NCBI GenBank assembly: GCA_003225295.1
Contig: QHYZ01000091.1
Span: 1 to 64,000 of the forward strand
Length of the DNA stretch: 64,000 bases
Reading direction: 5' to 3'
Source of the DNA: Acidobacteriota bacterium
GTDB lineage: Bacteria > Acidobacteriota > Terriglobia > Acidiferrales > UBA7541
The notes beneath the pieces are model-generated. The model saw only the letters and a program-made list of their open reading frames with translations, made no database searches and was not told where the DNA came from. Below, piece after piece: positions 48,864-61,125 of this stretch (within the stretch, counting starts at the first letter, position 1; each line of letters begins with the position of its first letter). Made by a program: the position numbers and the translations under genes.

Positions 48864-49760
48864 TTAGGCCCTGACAGCGGCTGGTTCCAACGTGGCTAGG
48901 AGGGCGTTAAGACGTTTCTTTTGTTCCTGGTGCAAGGGAAGCAAGGGCAAACGCGGCAGGCCGCCCGAGTATCCACGCTGATCCATGGCGTGCTTTACGC
49001 CGGCAATGCCCATCTCGGAAACGATCAGCTTTGAGGCGCGGGCCAAAGTGGATTGCAGTTCGCGCGCTTTTTCGTGGTGACCTTGCCGCACCACTTCAAA
49101 CAGCTCCACGCACTTTTCCGGAAGTGCACACGCCAACGCCAGAATCGCTCCTCGCGCGCCGATCGCCAGCGATGGATACACGGTGGCCGCGGAGCCGACC
49201 AAGACTTGAAATACAGGTGGAGCCGCCGCTACAATTTCCCCAACGCCCTGCACATTTCCTGAACTGTCTTTGATACCGATGATGTTGGGGTGCTCGGCGA
49301 GTACGGCTACTTCTGCGGCTGCCAGCGCGATGCCGGTGAATTGCGGAATCGAATAAAGCAAAACGGGAATAGGAGATTCGTCTGCCACTCGCCGGTAATG
49401 CGCGATCAACACTTCGGGCTTGTATGCGGGTTTATAGTAGTACGGCGTCTTCACCAGCGCCGCATCATACCCCAGCTCTGCCGCCCGCTTTGTGCGCTCA
49501 ATAGTTTCTGCTGTCGACTCCGCACCGGCCCCGGCCAGCAGCGTTTTCCCCTTCGCCGCCTCTTCCTTTACCGCGACAAGAATCCTGTCCATCTCCGCTC
49601 GAGTGAGCAGCACGGATTCCCCGGTCGAACCCAGCGCCACATAGCCCGCCAGATCCGTGTGGTTGTAGCGGTGAACGTTTTGCTTTAAGTCAGGAAGACA
49701 AACTGTCCCGTCGTGCGCATACGGCGTGGTCAGAGCGGCGAAAACTCCGGAAACTGTCAC
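48864..49760 (-). CDS. Dihydrodipicolinate synthase/HOGA-family aldolase
   Basis: 298 aa from a GTG with GGGAG eight bases upstream. The family motifs are ALGSTGESVLLT, KTPYYYKP and the Schiff-base Lys in IIGIKDSSGNV. Canonical DapA has an Arg-containing segment (YN.PGRT); here it is LLYSIPQFTG, which is closer to 4-hydroxy-2-oxoglutarate aldolase-like members. The substrate is therefore uncertain and I do not give the dapA symbol. It starts 3 bases after carB. Confidence 0.85.
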   Translation of the reverse strand: MTVSGVFAALTTPYAHDGTVCLPDLKQNVHRYNHTDLAGYVALGSTGESVLLTRAEMDRILVAVKEEAAKGKTLLAGAGAESTAETIERTKRAAELGYDAALVKTPYYYKPAYKPEVLIAHYRRVADESPIPVLLYSIPQFTGIALAAAEVAVLAEHPNIIGIKDSSGNVQGVGEIVAAAPPVFQVLVGSAATVYPSLAIGARGAILALACALPEKCVELFEVVRQGHHEKARELQSTLARASKLIVSEMGIAGVKHAMDQRGYSGGLPRLPLLPLHQEQKKRLNALLATLEPAAVRA

Positions 49761-49763
49761 GGC

Positions 49764-53024
<3,261 letters not shown>

Positions 53025-53349
53025 CTTCCCTCAATATTTCCGGTTGTAACCCTGCACCCCTAACTTGGCTTGCTCTGATCGTCGTGCTCTTATTATCATC
53101 CCGAGCGAAGCGAGGAATCTGCTTTTCTTACGGTATGGCGAAGACCAATCAACCACTGCATCCTCCCACGCCGGATTCCTTGCCGCGGTGAGCGCCACCA
53201 GCTTTTGGCCCCCTCGCCCGGGACTTGATCTGCTTCTCCCGAGCAGGCGCAGCTCGGACACCGCGAGACCTTCCGAGACGGGATTACCTCCTGGGAGCCA
53301 ATACCGAGACTCCTCTTGACGTCAGGGCATCATCTCCCGTAAAACTGTT
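53025..53349. repeat. Intergenic with a possible dispersed element between carA and carB
   Basis: The stretch at about 53096-53128 contains CATCCCGAGCGAAGCGAGGA followed by ATCTGCTTTT. I recall similar sequence as an intergenic repeat in some soil bacteria, but only one copy was noticed here. The rest of the gap holds no recognised gene or RNA. Confidence 0.35.
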
Positions 53350-54534
53350 TTAACGCCTCGAGCTGCCCGGGTGCGCGAATTCCTTCATCAAATCCGTGAA
53401 CTGTGTGAACAAGTAGTGCGAATCGTGCGGCCCGGGCGATGCTTCCGGGTGATACTGCACGCTAAAGAACGGCAGCGATTTGTGGCGCATGCCCTCATTG
53501 GTGTTGTCGTTCAAATTGACGTGCGTGATTTCGACGGTGCTCGACGGCAACGATTCCGGATCGACGCAAAACCCGTGATTCTGGGCGGTAATTTCCACTT
53601 GATCGGTGAGCAGATTCTTTACCGGATGATTCGAGCCGTGGTGCCCAAATTTCAGCTTGAATGTCTTTCCCCCCAGCGCCAGGCCACACAACTGGTGTCC
53701 CAGGCAAATGCCGAAGACCGGTACGCGGCCGAAGAGCTTCTGAATATTTTCCACCGCGTAGGTGACTGGCTCAGGATCACCAGGCCCGTTCGAAAGGAAG
53801 ACGCCGTCCGGCTTCATCTCCAGAACGTCTTCGGCGGACGTTTGCGCCGGCACGACATAGACCTCGCAGTGATGGTCCACGAGCAACCGCAAAATGTTCT
53901 GCTTAATTCCATAGTCGTAAGCCACTACGCGATGTTTCCGTATCTCCGCAGGCGCGTCCGATTCGCCCATATGTTCGGACCAGGGCGAGATAGCCACTTC
54001 GATGGAACCCTTATCCCACCCGTACGGTTTCCCACACGTGACGCGGCTGGCGAGTTCCTGCCCCGTCATGCTCGGCAATTTTTTGGCTTCGAAAACCAAT
54101 TGTTCAGCGGGCGTCCCATCCGTCGACACAATGCCGCGCAGGGCGCCAACGTTTCGAATGTGACGCACCAGCGCCCGCGTATCGATGTCCCAGATCACCG
54201 GAATCTTGTGACGGTTCAGATACAACTGCGCGGTTTCCGCGGATCTCCAGCTTGAACAGACCTGCGAGAATTCCCGCACCACCAGCGCCTCGATGAAGGG
54301 CCGCGGGGATTCCTGGTCTTCGGCGTTTGCGCCGACATTTCCGATGTGCGGGTAGGTCAAACAGACGATCTGCCCGGCGTAGCTGGGGTCCGTGCAGACC
54401 TCCTGATAACCGGTGAGGCTGGTATTAAAAACCACTTCGCCGCCGCGGCGCGTGATCGCGCCCGCCGCGCGGCCGTTAAAGACGCGCCCATCTTCCAGCG
54501 CGAGTATCGCGGGTCGGTGCTGAACTTCGGCCAG
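53350..54534 (-). CDS. carA: Carbamoyl-phosphate synthase small subunit
   Basis: The annotated-looking GTG start at 54435 would cut the N-terminus. The frame upstream encodes the conserved ILALEDGRVFNG and GGEVVFNTSLTG. There is no ATG, GTG or TTG in it before the in-frame TGA, but a CTG at 54534 lies 5 bases after GGAGG, so I use it (394 aa). The rest has the glutamine amidotransferase triad: Cys in FGICLGHQ and His/Glu in QYHPEASPGPHD. It supplies ammonia to CarB from glutamine. Confidence 0.9.
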   Translation of the reverse strand: MAEVQHRPAILALEDGRVFNGRAAGAITRRGGEVVFNTSLTGYQEVCTDPSYAGQIVCLTYPHIGNVGANAEDQESPRPFIEALVVREFSQVCSSWRSAETAQLYLNRHKIPVIWDIDTRALVRHIRNVGALRGIVSTDGTPAEQLVFEAKKLPSMTGQELASRVTCGKPYGWDKGSIEVAISPWSEHMGESDAPAEIRKHRVVAYDYGIKQNILRLLVDHHCEVYVVPAQTSAEDVLEMKPDGVFLSNGPGDPEPVTYAVENIQKLFGRVPVFGICLGHQLCGLALGGKTFKLKFGHHGSNHPVKNLLTDQVEITAQNHGFCVDPESLPSSTVEITHVNLNDNTNEGMRHKSLPFFSVQYHPEASPGPHDSHYLFTQFTDLMKEFAHPGSSRR

Positions 54535-54569
54535 TGGGTCCTCCCGTGTCTCCCATCAAAATGTGCCAG

Positions 54570-55265
54570 TCACTGGGTTTTGGCTTCCGTGGTTGAAAGC
54601 GAGCCGAAATGATCCACGGGCCAGTACGCAAAGACGGCGCGGCCGTAAATAAACCGGCTGGCAACCGGACCGAAAACGCGCGAATCGTTGGAGCTGATGC
54701 GATGATCCCCCATGACGAAGTAATTGTCCTTGGGCACGCGCACCGGCCCGAAATCGCTCAGGTCCTCGTACTGCGGCGGCACATAGGGCTCCGGCACGAT
54801 CTTCCCGTTGACATACACGGCGCCCTGTCGAATTTCAACAGCCTCTCCCGGCAATCCGACAACGCGTTTGATGAACGACTTCGAGTGATCGAGCGGATAC
54901 CAGAACACCACCACATCACCGCGCTGAATGGGCTCGAATCGGTAGACAAATTTGTTGATGAAAATGCGTTCCTGGTCGGAGAGCAGCGGGGCCATGCTGG
55001 TGCCTTCGACCTTCACCGGCTGGTACAGGAAGACGATGATTACCAGTGCCAGACCGATGGCGATCAACAGGTCGCGCGTCCAGACGCGGATTTCGCTGCG
55101 CAAGGAAAGCAGTGGCGCCGGCCGCCCAGCGGCCGCACCTGAATCCGATCGTTCAGTTCTCACACTCGCCGTCACTTGGTCAGCGCTCACAACCGAGGAC
55201 ACGGCCAGAACCTGGGTCTCCGGTAAAGTCGGGGTCGTGGGCTGTTTCTCGTCCGGTTTTTCCAT
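54570..55265 (-). CDS. lepB: Signal peptidase I
   Basis: 231 aa from the ATG at 55265; a longer frame adds 47 unsupported residues. One membrane helix (DLLIAIGLALVIIVFLYQP) is followed by the catalytic Ser in VEGTSMAPLL, the Lys in KSFIKRVVGLPGE, and GDHRISSNDSR. It cleaves signal peptides of exported proteins. It ends 35 bases before the proposed carA start, so the two are probably co-transcribed. Confidence 0.95.
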   Translation of the reverse strand: MEKPDEKQPTTPTLPETQVLAVSSVVSADQVTASVRTERSDSGAAAGRPAPLLSLRSEIRVWTRDLLIAIGLALVIIVFLYQPVKVEGTSMAPLLSDQERIFINKFVYRFEPIQRGDVVVFWYPLDHSKSFIKRVVGLPGEAVEIRQGAVYVNGKIVPEPYVPPQYEDLSDFGPVRVPKDNYFVMGDHRISSNDSRVFGPVASRFIYGRAVFAYWPVDHFGSLSTTEAKTQ

Positions 55266-55463
55266 TTTTAGCTGCCTTGTATTTATAGCATGGCCATCGC
55301 GGCCGGCGCCAGATGCGTTTTGTCGTCGTTGTCGGCGGAGCGTGAAGGGGGCCGTGCTCCTACACGCAGTGAGATTCACCGACCTCCCCTGTTCGTTGCT
55401 CGCCAAAGTCGGTTTATTTGCCGAAAGGTGTGAAGCTTCCTCCGGACCAAGGTCGGCAGTTGA

Positions 55464-56183
55464 CTATTCGCGGTCGAGGGCGTAATTCAGCGACGCCAAA
55501 GCGGCAATGACGGCGGTCTCCGTGCGCAGGATCAGTCGCCCGAGCGAAGCTTCCAGAAAGCCACAGCTCCGGGCCGCCTCGAATTCCGCATCGGTCCAGC
55601 CACCCTCCGGACCGATGGCCATAATTACCCTTGTTGTCCGCTGGCCTTCCAGGATCCTTCGGAGAGGCGTGGCCATGGCTCGCTCCGAAAGCATGACGCG
55701 CAAGCCGTTTTTGCTTGCACTGAAAATGCTTTCTGCCTTTGCCAGTTCACCCAGCACTGGCACGCGGACGCGTCGGCACTGCTGCGATGCTTCCAACAAG
55801 ATCTTTTTCCATCGCTCCGCTCGCTTGGCCGCCGCGGTGAGCAAGGCTTTCTCGCCTCGCTCCGCAGCGAGCGGCACGATGGTGCTCACCGCCAGCTCCG
55901 TAGCCTTCTCGATCGCCCATTCGAACGCGTCAAACTTCACTACGGACAGCAGCAAGGTGACCTCAACGCGAGGCTGAACGACAGGCAATTCCTCGACCAG
56001 GGCGAACTGCACGCGATCGCGGCCGACACTTTCGATCCTGCCGACCCACACTTGTTCACCGTCGCTCAGCTCATAGAGCTGGCCGGTTTGGGCGCGCAAC
56101 ACCCGACCCAGGTGATGCGCCGCTTGGCCTTCCATGAAGGCGCTCTTACCCGTAAACTGTTCAACAAAAAATCGCCTTCGCAC
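55464..56183 (-). CDS. rsmE: 16S rRNA m3U1498 methyltransferase
   Basis: 239 aa from a GTG. An N-terminal PUA-like barrel is followed by a SPOUT domain with the SAM knot: VIMAIGPEGGWTDAEFEAA and GRLILRTETAVIAALA. It methylates U1498 of 16S rRNA. It follows dnaJ by about 30 bases, a common neighbourhood. Confidence 0.93.
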   Translation of the reverse strand: MRRRFFVEQFTGKSAFMEGQAAHHLGRVLRAQTGQLYELSDGEQVWVGRIESVGRDRVQFALVEELPVVQPRVEVTLLLSVVKFDAFEWAIEKATELAVSTIVPLAAERGEKALLTAAAKRAERWKKILLEASQQCRRVRVPVLGELAKAESIFSASKNGLRVMLSERAMATPLRRILEGQRTTRVIMAIGPEGGWTDAEFEAARSCGFLEASLGRLILRTETAVIAALASLNYALDRE

Positions 56184-56213
56184 GGCGAGATTCTATCCCG
56201 AGGAGCAGTGTTA

Positions 56214-57353
56214 TTACCCAAAGATGTCCTTCACCTTATCGAAGATCGAGGAGTTGCGGTCCGCGGGCTTATTTTCTATCTTCAGCGTAGCGCCGAGCTG
56301 CTCAATCAATTTGCGCTGGTCGCGCGTGAGCTTTGTTGGCGTCAGCACACGCACGTGGTAGTACAAATCGCCCTTGCCGCCGCCGCGCGGATCGGCCAGT
56401 CCCTTACCCTTGATGCGAAACACGGCGCCACTCTGGGTGCCTTCGGGAATCTTAAGCTTCTCTTCTCCGTTCAATCCCGGCACTTGCAATTCCGCACCGA
56501 GAGTGGCCTGCGCGATGCTCAAGGGGATGGTGCAGTACAAGTCCGCGCCGCGGCGTTCGAAGAAGGGGTGCTCCTTGACTTCGAGCACAACGTACAAATC
56601 GCCCGCTGGCCCGCCGTTCGGCCCGGGCTCGCCTTCGCCGGCCACCCGCAGCCGCGTTCCAGTATCCACACCCGGCGGAATGCGCAGCTCAATGATCTTT
56701 TCACGCTCGAGGCGACCCTGGCCGCGGCACTCCTGGCAGCGCTCCTTCACCGTCTGTCCTGCGCCCTGGCACGCTGGGCAGGTGCGCGTGATGGTAAAGA
56801 ATCCCTGCTGATAGGCCAACTGACCGCGTCCGGCGCAGGTTTGGCAGGCCTGAGCGCCGGTGCCCTTTTTCGCGCCGGTGCCGTTGCAGGCCTCGCAGTA
56901 TTCCTGCCGCGGCAGCTTGATCTTGGTGGTTACGCCCGCGGACGCTTCTTCGAACGTCAGCGACATGTCGTAGCGCAAATCGGCCCCGCGCCGTGCGCGG
57001 CTGCGTCCGCGTCGTCCGCCGCTTCCAAACAAATCCTCGAAGCCAAAGAAATCTCCGAAAATGTCGTGGAAATCCTGGAATACGGTGTTGTCAAATCCCT
57101 GACTGGCGCCTGCGCTCGAAAGACCCGCGTGCCCATAGGTGTCGTAAATCTGCCTCTTTTGCGCATCACTAAGCACACTGTAGGCTTCCGTGCATTCGCG
57201 GAAGTTTACTTCCGCCTCGGTTTTGTTCGCTGGATTGCGGTCGGGATGCCATTGCAGCGCCGCCTTGCGGTATGCGGACTTGATTTCCTCGACCGCCGCC
57301 GTTCGTGCCACTCCCAAAACCTCGTAGTAATCTCGTTGATTCCCTTTGGCCAT
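56214..57353 (-). CDS. dnaJ: Chaperone DnaJ
   Basis: 379 aa. The J domain has AALQWHPDRNP (HPD). A Gly/Phe region follows. Four zinc motifs (CEACNGTG, CQTCAGRG, CPACQGAG, CQECRGQG) and the C-terminal substrate-binding domain complete a type A DnaJ. It stimulates DnaK ATPase; dnaK itself is not in this window. Third gene of hrcA-grpE-dnaJ. Confidence 0.97.
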   Translation of the reverse strand: MAKGNQRDYYEVLGVARTAAVEEIKSAYRKAALQWHPDRNPANKTEAEVNFRECTEAYSVLSDAQKRQIYDTYGHAGLSSAGASQGFDNTVFQDFHDIFGDFFGFEDLFGSGGRRGRSRARRGADLRYDMSLTFEEASAGVTTKIKLPRQEYCEACNGTGAKKGTGAQACQTCAGRGQLAYQQGFFTITRTCPACQGAGQTVKERCQECRGQGRLEREKIIELRIPPGVDTGTRLRVAGEGEPGPNGGPAGDLYVVLEVKEHPFFERRGADLYCTIPLSIAQATLGAELQVPGLNGEEKLKIPEGTQSGAVFRIKGKGLADPRGGGKGDLYYHVRVLTPTKLTRDQRKLIEQLGATLKIENKPADRNSSIFDKVKDIFG

Positions 57354-57371
57354 GGAAACCCTCGATCTCCT

Positions 57372-57962
57372 TTAGTTCACCGCTTCTTTCGATGCGGGAG
57401 TCGGATGCACCGCTACACGCACCATTGCCGGACGCAGCACCCGTCCATGAAACACATATCCCGGCTGAAACACCTGCAGAATGGTTCCGTCTTGGTGCTC
57501 TGTTGTTTCAGCGCGATCCACGGCCTGGTGTAGGTGCGGATCAAATGACTTTCCAACAGGATCGATTCGCTCTGTTCCTAGCTTCGTCACGCCTTCCAAA
57601 AGCTGCTTGTAGATGAGCTCAAATCCTTTACGGTAATTCTCGTATTTGGCTTCCCGGTGCGCTGCAAGGGCGTGTTCAAATCCGTCGAGCACCGGAATGA
57701 GCCCCTCGATCACCCGAGCCGTGGCGCGCTTCGAATCTTCAAAACGCTCCTTCTCGATTCGCTTCCGGTAATTGTCAAAGTCGGCTTGCCGCCGAAGCAA
57801 CGTCTGGCGCAATTCTTCCAGGTCTGCGCCCAGCTTGGCGACTTCCGCGTCGCCTTTGGCGGTATCCGCGGCGACGGCTTGGGCATCCGCGGACTGTTCG
57901 ACGTTCGCGGCGTCATCGTCCTTGTTGACATTAAGATTGATTTTCACTTCCTTTTCGCTCAC
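57372..57962 (-). CDS. grpE: Nucleotide exchange factor GrpE
   Basis: 196 aa from a GTG at 57962 with AGGAG ten bases upstream. A TTG at 57995 overlapping the hrcA stop is possible but has no Shine-Dalgarno. An acidic N-terminus and long coiled coil (ADLEELRQTLLRRQADFDNY) lead to the beta-domain with FDPHLHQAV and VLRPAMVRVA. It releases ADP from DnaK. Confidence 0.95.
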   Translation of the reverse strand: MSEKEVKINLNVNKDDDAANVEQSADAQAVAADTAKGDAEVAKLGADLEELRQTLLRRQADFDNYRKRIEKERFEDSKRATARVIEGLIPVLDGFEHALAAHREAKYENYRKGFELIYKQLLEGVTKLGTERIDPVGKSFDPHLHQAVDRAETTEHQDGTILQVFQPGYVFHGRVLRPAMVRVAVHPTPASKEAVN

Positions 57963-57991
57963 CTTCTCGCTTCTCCTGTGCCAGTAGTTTT

Positions 57992-59035
57992 TCAAGTCTT
58001 GCTCAGCGCTTCGCTGAAGAGCTGCGCCACGTATGCGACGGCGGTCATGGCCCGCTCGTAATGCATGCGTGTCGGCCCCAGCACGCCAAGCGAACCTTGC
58101 ACCATATCGTTCCTGGTGTACGCGGCGCCGATCAGCGCCAGGTTTTCGCCCGCCTCGGAGATTCCCTTCACACCGATTTGCACGTGAACCGGTTCAGGCG
58201 TCTCAATACAGGCATTCAGCACGGTAACGAGCCGATGCTTCTCTTCAATGGCTGCCAGCAGATCACGCAACTGCGCTTGGTCTACGAACTCCGTGGCTCC
58301 GATCATCTGCGCGGTGCCTTGTACGTGCACGTGCAGAGTGGACTCATCTCCGAGCACCGCCGGGTCACACAGCGTCAGAGCACTCTGAGCCATGCCTTCG
58401 TAGCGCTCTCGCTCCGTTGCCAGCTTCTGCAAAAGGTCGCTGCGAATCGCTTCCAGCGTCCAACCGGAATAGTGCCGGTTCAAAAACTCCGCAGTCGCGT
58501 CCAGCTCGCCCTGGGTGAACAACCTGCTCGGCCGCAGGATCTTGTCACGCGTATTCCCGCCCGGCGAGATCAGCACCACCACCACGCGACCATCCGGCAG
58601 GAGCCACATTCGCGTATGTTCCAAAACAGTTTTGCCCAGCGGCGGCGACACAATTATGCCCAAGCCGTTGGAAACCTCGGCCAGCACGTGTCCGGCGCGT
58701 TCGGTGATTTCCGTTGCACTGCTGGCGCCACCCATCTCCCGCTGAATCCATTCGCGGTCCGTCGTGCTGATCGTGGCCTGCGACGCAATCTCTTGCGCAA
58801 AAAACCGATACGCCGCGGCAGTTGGCACGCGCCCCGCTGAAGTATGCGGCTGATACAGAAACCCGCCATCCTCCAGGTCGGCCATAACATTGCGAATTGT
58901 TGCAGTGCTCAGTGCCTCTTCAAAGCCTTTCGAAATCGCGCGCGAGGACACCGGTTCGCCCGTCTCGATGTACGCGCGCACAATGTCCGCCAGTATCTGG
59001 CGATTACGCCGCTCTTGGAGCGCCGAATTCCTCAT
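57992..59035 (-). CDS. hrcA: Heat-inducible transcription repressor HrcA
   Basis: 347 aa. The N-terminal winged helix (RQILADIVRAYIETGEPVSS, then RAISKGFEEALSTATIRNVM) and the C-terminal GAF-like region with IGAAYTRNDMVQGSLGVLGP match HrcA. It represses heat-shock genes at CIRCE. A CIRCE-like inverted repeat abuts its own start, so autoregulation is expected. Head of the set hrcA-grpE-dnaJ. Confidence 0.95.
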   Translation of the reverse strand: MRNSALQERRNRQILADIVRAYIETGEPVSSRAISKGFEEALSTATIRNVMADLEDGGFLYQPHTSAGRVPTAAAYRFFAQEIASQATISTTDREWIQREMGGASSATEITERAGHVLAEVSNGLGIIVSPPLGKTVLEHTRMWLLPDGRVVVVLISPGGNTRDKILRPSRLFTQGELDATAEFLNRHYSGWTLEAIRSDLLQKLATERERYEGMAQSALTLCDPAVLGDESTLHVHVQGTAQMIGATEFVDQAQLRDLLAAIEEKHRLVTVLNACIETPEPVHVQIGVKGISEAGENLALIGAAYTRNDMVQGSLGVLGPTRMHYERAMTAVAYVAQLFSEALSKT

Positions 59036-59036
59036 A

Positions 59037-59060
59037 TCAGCACTCTACACCTGGTGCTAA
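59037..59060 (-). promoter_or_regulatory. CIRCE-like operator with shortened spacer
   Basis: On minus TTAGCAC at 59054-59060 and GTGCTGA at 59037-59043 form the CIRCE arms (consensus TTAGCACTC-N9-GAGTGCTAA). Ten bases lie between these 7-base arms where the consensus gives 13. It sits between the promoter and the hrcA ATG, right for HrcA repression. Confidence 0.7.
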
Positions 59061-59074
59061 CGAGCGCTACCTAT

Positions 59075-59103
59075 ATTGTAGAAAGCGTGTCAAGCGCGGT
59101 CAA
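59075..59103 (-). promoter_or_regulatory. Sigma-70-type promoter of hrcA-grpE-dnaJ
   Basis: On minus, TTGACC (59098-59103) and TACAAT (59075-59080) are exactly 17 bases apart. Transcription should begin about 59068, giving a short leader that contains the CIRCE-like operator. A second TTGACA at 59089-59094 is too close to serve as the -35. Confidence 0.7.
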
Positions 59104-59186
59104 CGTATGTCTCCCTCGGCGGCGGCGTAGTCGCGGTTGTCGTGCCCGCCAACCTAGCGTCACCAATTCCGTGCCAGCGGACCGAA

Positions 59187-60689
59187 CTAGTTGTTGTCGA
59201 TTTGGGCGCGCTGGAGCTTGTCGGAATAGTCGATATACACGGTCTTCCACTCGGTGAAAAAATCGATCGCGGCGATGGCGGCTTCGCGGTGGCCGTTGCC
59301 GGTCTGCTTCGTACCTCCAAAGGGCAGGTGGGTCTCCGCGCCAATGGTCGGCGCGTTCACGTAGACAATTCCGGTGTAGAGATCGCGAGTGGCCTGGAAG
59401 GCGCGGTTCACGTTGCGCGTATAGATGGAGGCGGACAAACCATACGGCACACCATTCGCTACGTCGATAGCCTCCTCCAAGGTGTCGATGGGGATTACCG
59501 ACACCACCGGGCCAAAGATCTCCTCCTGCGCCACGCGCATTTTCGGCGAGCAATCGCCAAACACAGTCGGCGCGTGGAACCAGCCCTGGGCGTGCAGGCC
59601 ACCGTCCAGGCGATCTCCCCCGGTCAGTAATCTCGCTCCTTCATTCTTCCCGATCTCCACGTAGCTCATTACCGTTTGCAATTGTTGCTCGTTGATGCAA
59701 GGCCCCATATCCGTATCCACATCCAGCCCGTTACCAATCTTCAGCGACTTGACGCGCGCGACAAAGCGCTCCACAAACTCCTTGTACACGCTTTTGTGCA
59801 CAGCTAGGCGGCTCGCCGCTGTGCAGCGTTGCCCCGTGGTGCCAAAACCACCCCAGACCGCGCCGTCTACCGCCAAATCGAGATTGGCGTCATCCATCAC
59901 CATGATGACGTTTTTGCCGCCCATCTCCAAACTGTAGTGCTTGAACTGGGGCGCGCAAGCCTCGGCGATGATTCGTCCCACTGCCGTAGATCCCGTAAAG
60001 CTGATCACCGGCACATCCTTGTGCTGTGACAACGGCGCTCCCGCCCCAGGCCCATCACCGCTCACTAGATTCACTACGCCCCGCGGCACGCCAGCTTCCG
60101 TCAGAACCTGCACCAGGTGATATGCAGAGAGCGGCGTATCCTCCGCAGGTTTTAGCACCACCGTATTTCCGCTGATCAGCGCCGGCATCATTTTCCAGGA
60201 AGGAATGGCCATGGGAAAATTCCAGGGGGTGATCATTCCGCACACGCCGATGGACTGGCGCACGCTCATGGCGAACTTGTTCGGCAATTCCGAAGGCGTC
60301 GTCTGACCGAACAGCCGGCGCCCCTCGCCGGCCATGTAATAGGTCATGTCGATGGCTTCCTGCACGTCGCCGCGGGTCTCTGCCAGGACCTTGCCCATCT
60401 CGCGCGTCATGTCTTTTGAGAATTCCTCCTTGCGCTGAAGCAGCAGTTCAGCGGCACGGAACAAGATCTCTGCACGCTTCGGCGCCGGCACCAGCCGCCA
60501 CGTCTTGTACGCCTCTGTCGCCGCGGCCACGGCGACGTCCACGTCCTCGTGCGTAGAAGACACGAACATGCCGATCAATTCACCGGTGTTCGCCGGGTTG
60601 CGGTTCTCATACGCTCTTCCGCCGCGCGATTCCACCCATTCGCCGTTAATGAAATTCTTAAACAGCCGGGGCGCGACTGCGGTAGCCAT
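59187..60689 (-). CDS. NAD(P)-dependent aldehyde dehydrogenase
   Basis: 500 aa from the ATG at 60689 (AGGAGG upstream). NAD-binding and catalytic segments are all present: [39 protein letters not shown] (Glu), [13 protein letters not shown] (nucleophile Cys) and [10 protein letters not shown]. The C-terminal [20 protein letters not shown] occurs in a common bacterial subgroup with broad substrates. Substrate unknown. It points toward hrcA but the heat-shock promoter intervenes. Confidence 0.93.
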   Translation of the reverse strand: MATAVAPRLFKNFINGEWVESRGGRAYENRNPANTGELIGMFVSSTHEDVDVAVAAATEAYKTWRLVPAPKRAEILFRAAELLLQRKEEFSKDMTREMGKVLAETRGDVQEAIDMTYYMAGEGRRLFGQTTPSELPNKFAMSVRQSIGVCGMITPWNFPMAIPSWKMMPALISGNTVVLKPAEDTPLSAYHLVQVLTEAGVPRGVVNLVSGDGPGAGAPLSQHKDVPVISFTGSTAVGRIIAEACAPQFKHYSLEMGGKNVIMVMDDANLDLAVDGAVWGGFGTTGQRCTAASRLAVHKSVYKEFVERFVARVKSLKIGNGLDVDTDMGPCINEQQLQTVMSYVEIGKNEGARLLTGGDRLDGGLHAQGWFHAPTVFGDCSPKMRVAQEEIFGPVVSVIPIDTLEEAIDVANGVPYGLSASIYTRNVNRAFQATRDLYTGIVYVNAPTIGAETHLPFGGTKQTGNGHREAAIAAIDFFTEWKTVYIDYSDKLQRAQIDNN

Positions 60690-61125
60690 ACTTCCTCCTC
60701 GATCCTTGAAGCTTGCCACTTTGCTCTTCGTCTGGTCCAATGCGGGTTGGAACGCGAAACACAGCCAGGTGGAGTCTAAATTCTACAGTCGCCTCTCAAT
60801 ACGGTCAAACGCAGTTCCCTTGAGCTGTATTCCCGCAAATATCTACCCATTTCTCGGCTCATCCTGGAGGGGTTCTTCAACTTGATGCTGGCTCATCCTT
60901 CTATTTCTACCCACGACACACCAGGGACCTCTTCGCAAACCACGACCACTCTAGTGAATACCCGGCCTGACGGCATGAAAATAGGGAACGTCTCGATGAG
61001 TCCCGAATTGCACCCACTATTTAAACTGTCTAAGGCTCGCTCACACGCCCGGAGTGCTGGGCCTGCGCTCGCCACTAGCTCAAGGGAATGGTTTGTTTTC
61101 AGCGAGCGTCGCGGAGCAAATTCTC
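60690..61125. other. Intergenic stretch without a recognised gene
   Basis: Holds the leader of the aldehyde dehydrogenase gene at its left end. Short frames (e.g. minus 60893-61174) run into the amidohydrolase in another frame and look like chance. No RNA gene seen. Confidence 0.4.

Noticed and set aside
59089-59094. TTGACA as the hrcA -35 element
   Set aside because: Spacing to the TACAAT box is only 8 bases; the upstream TTGACC gives 17.
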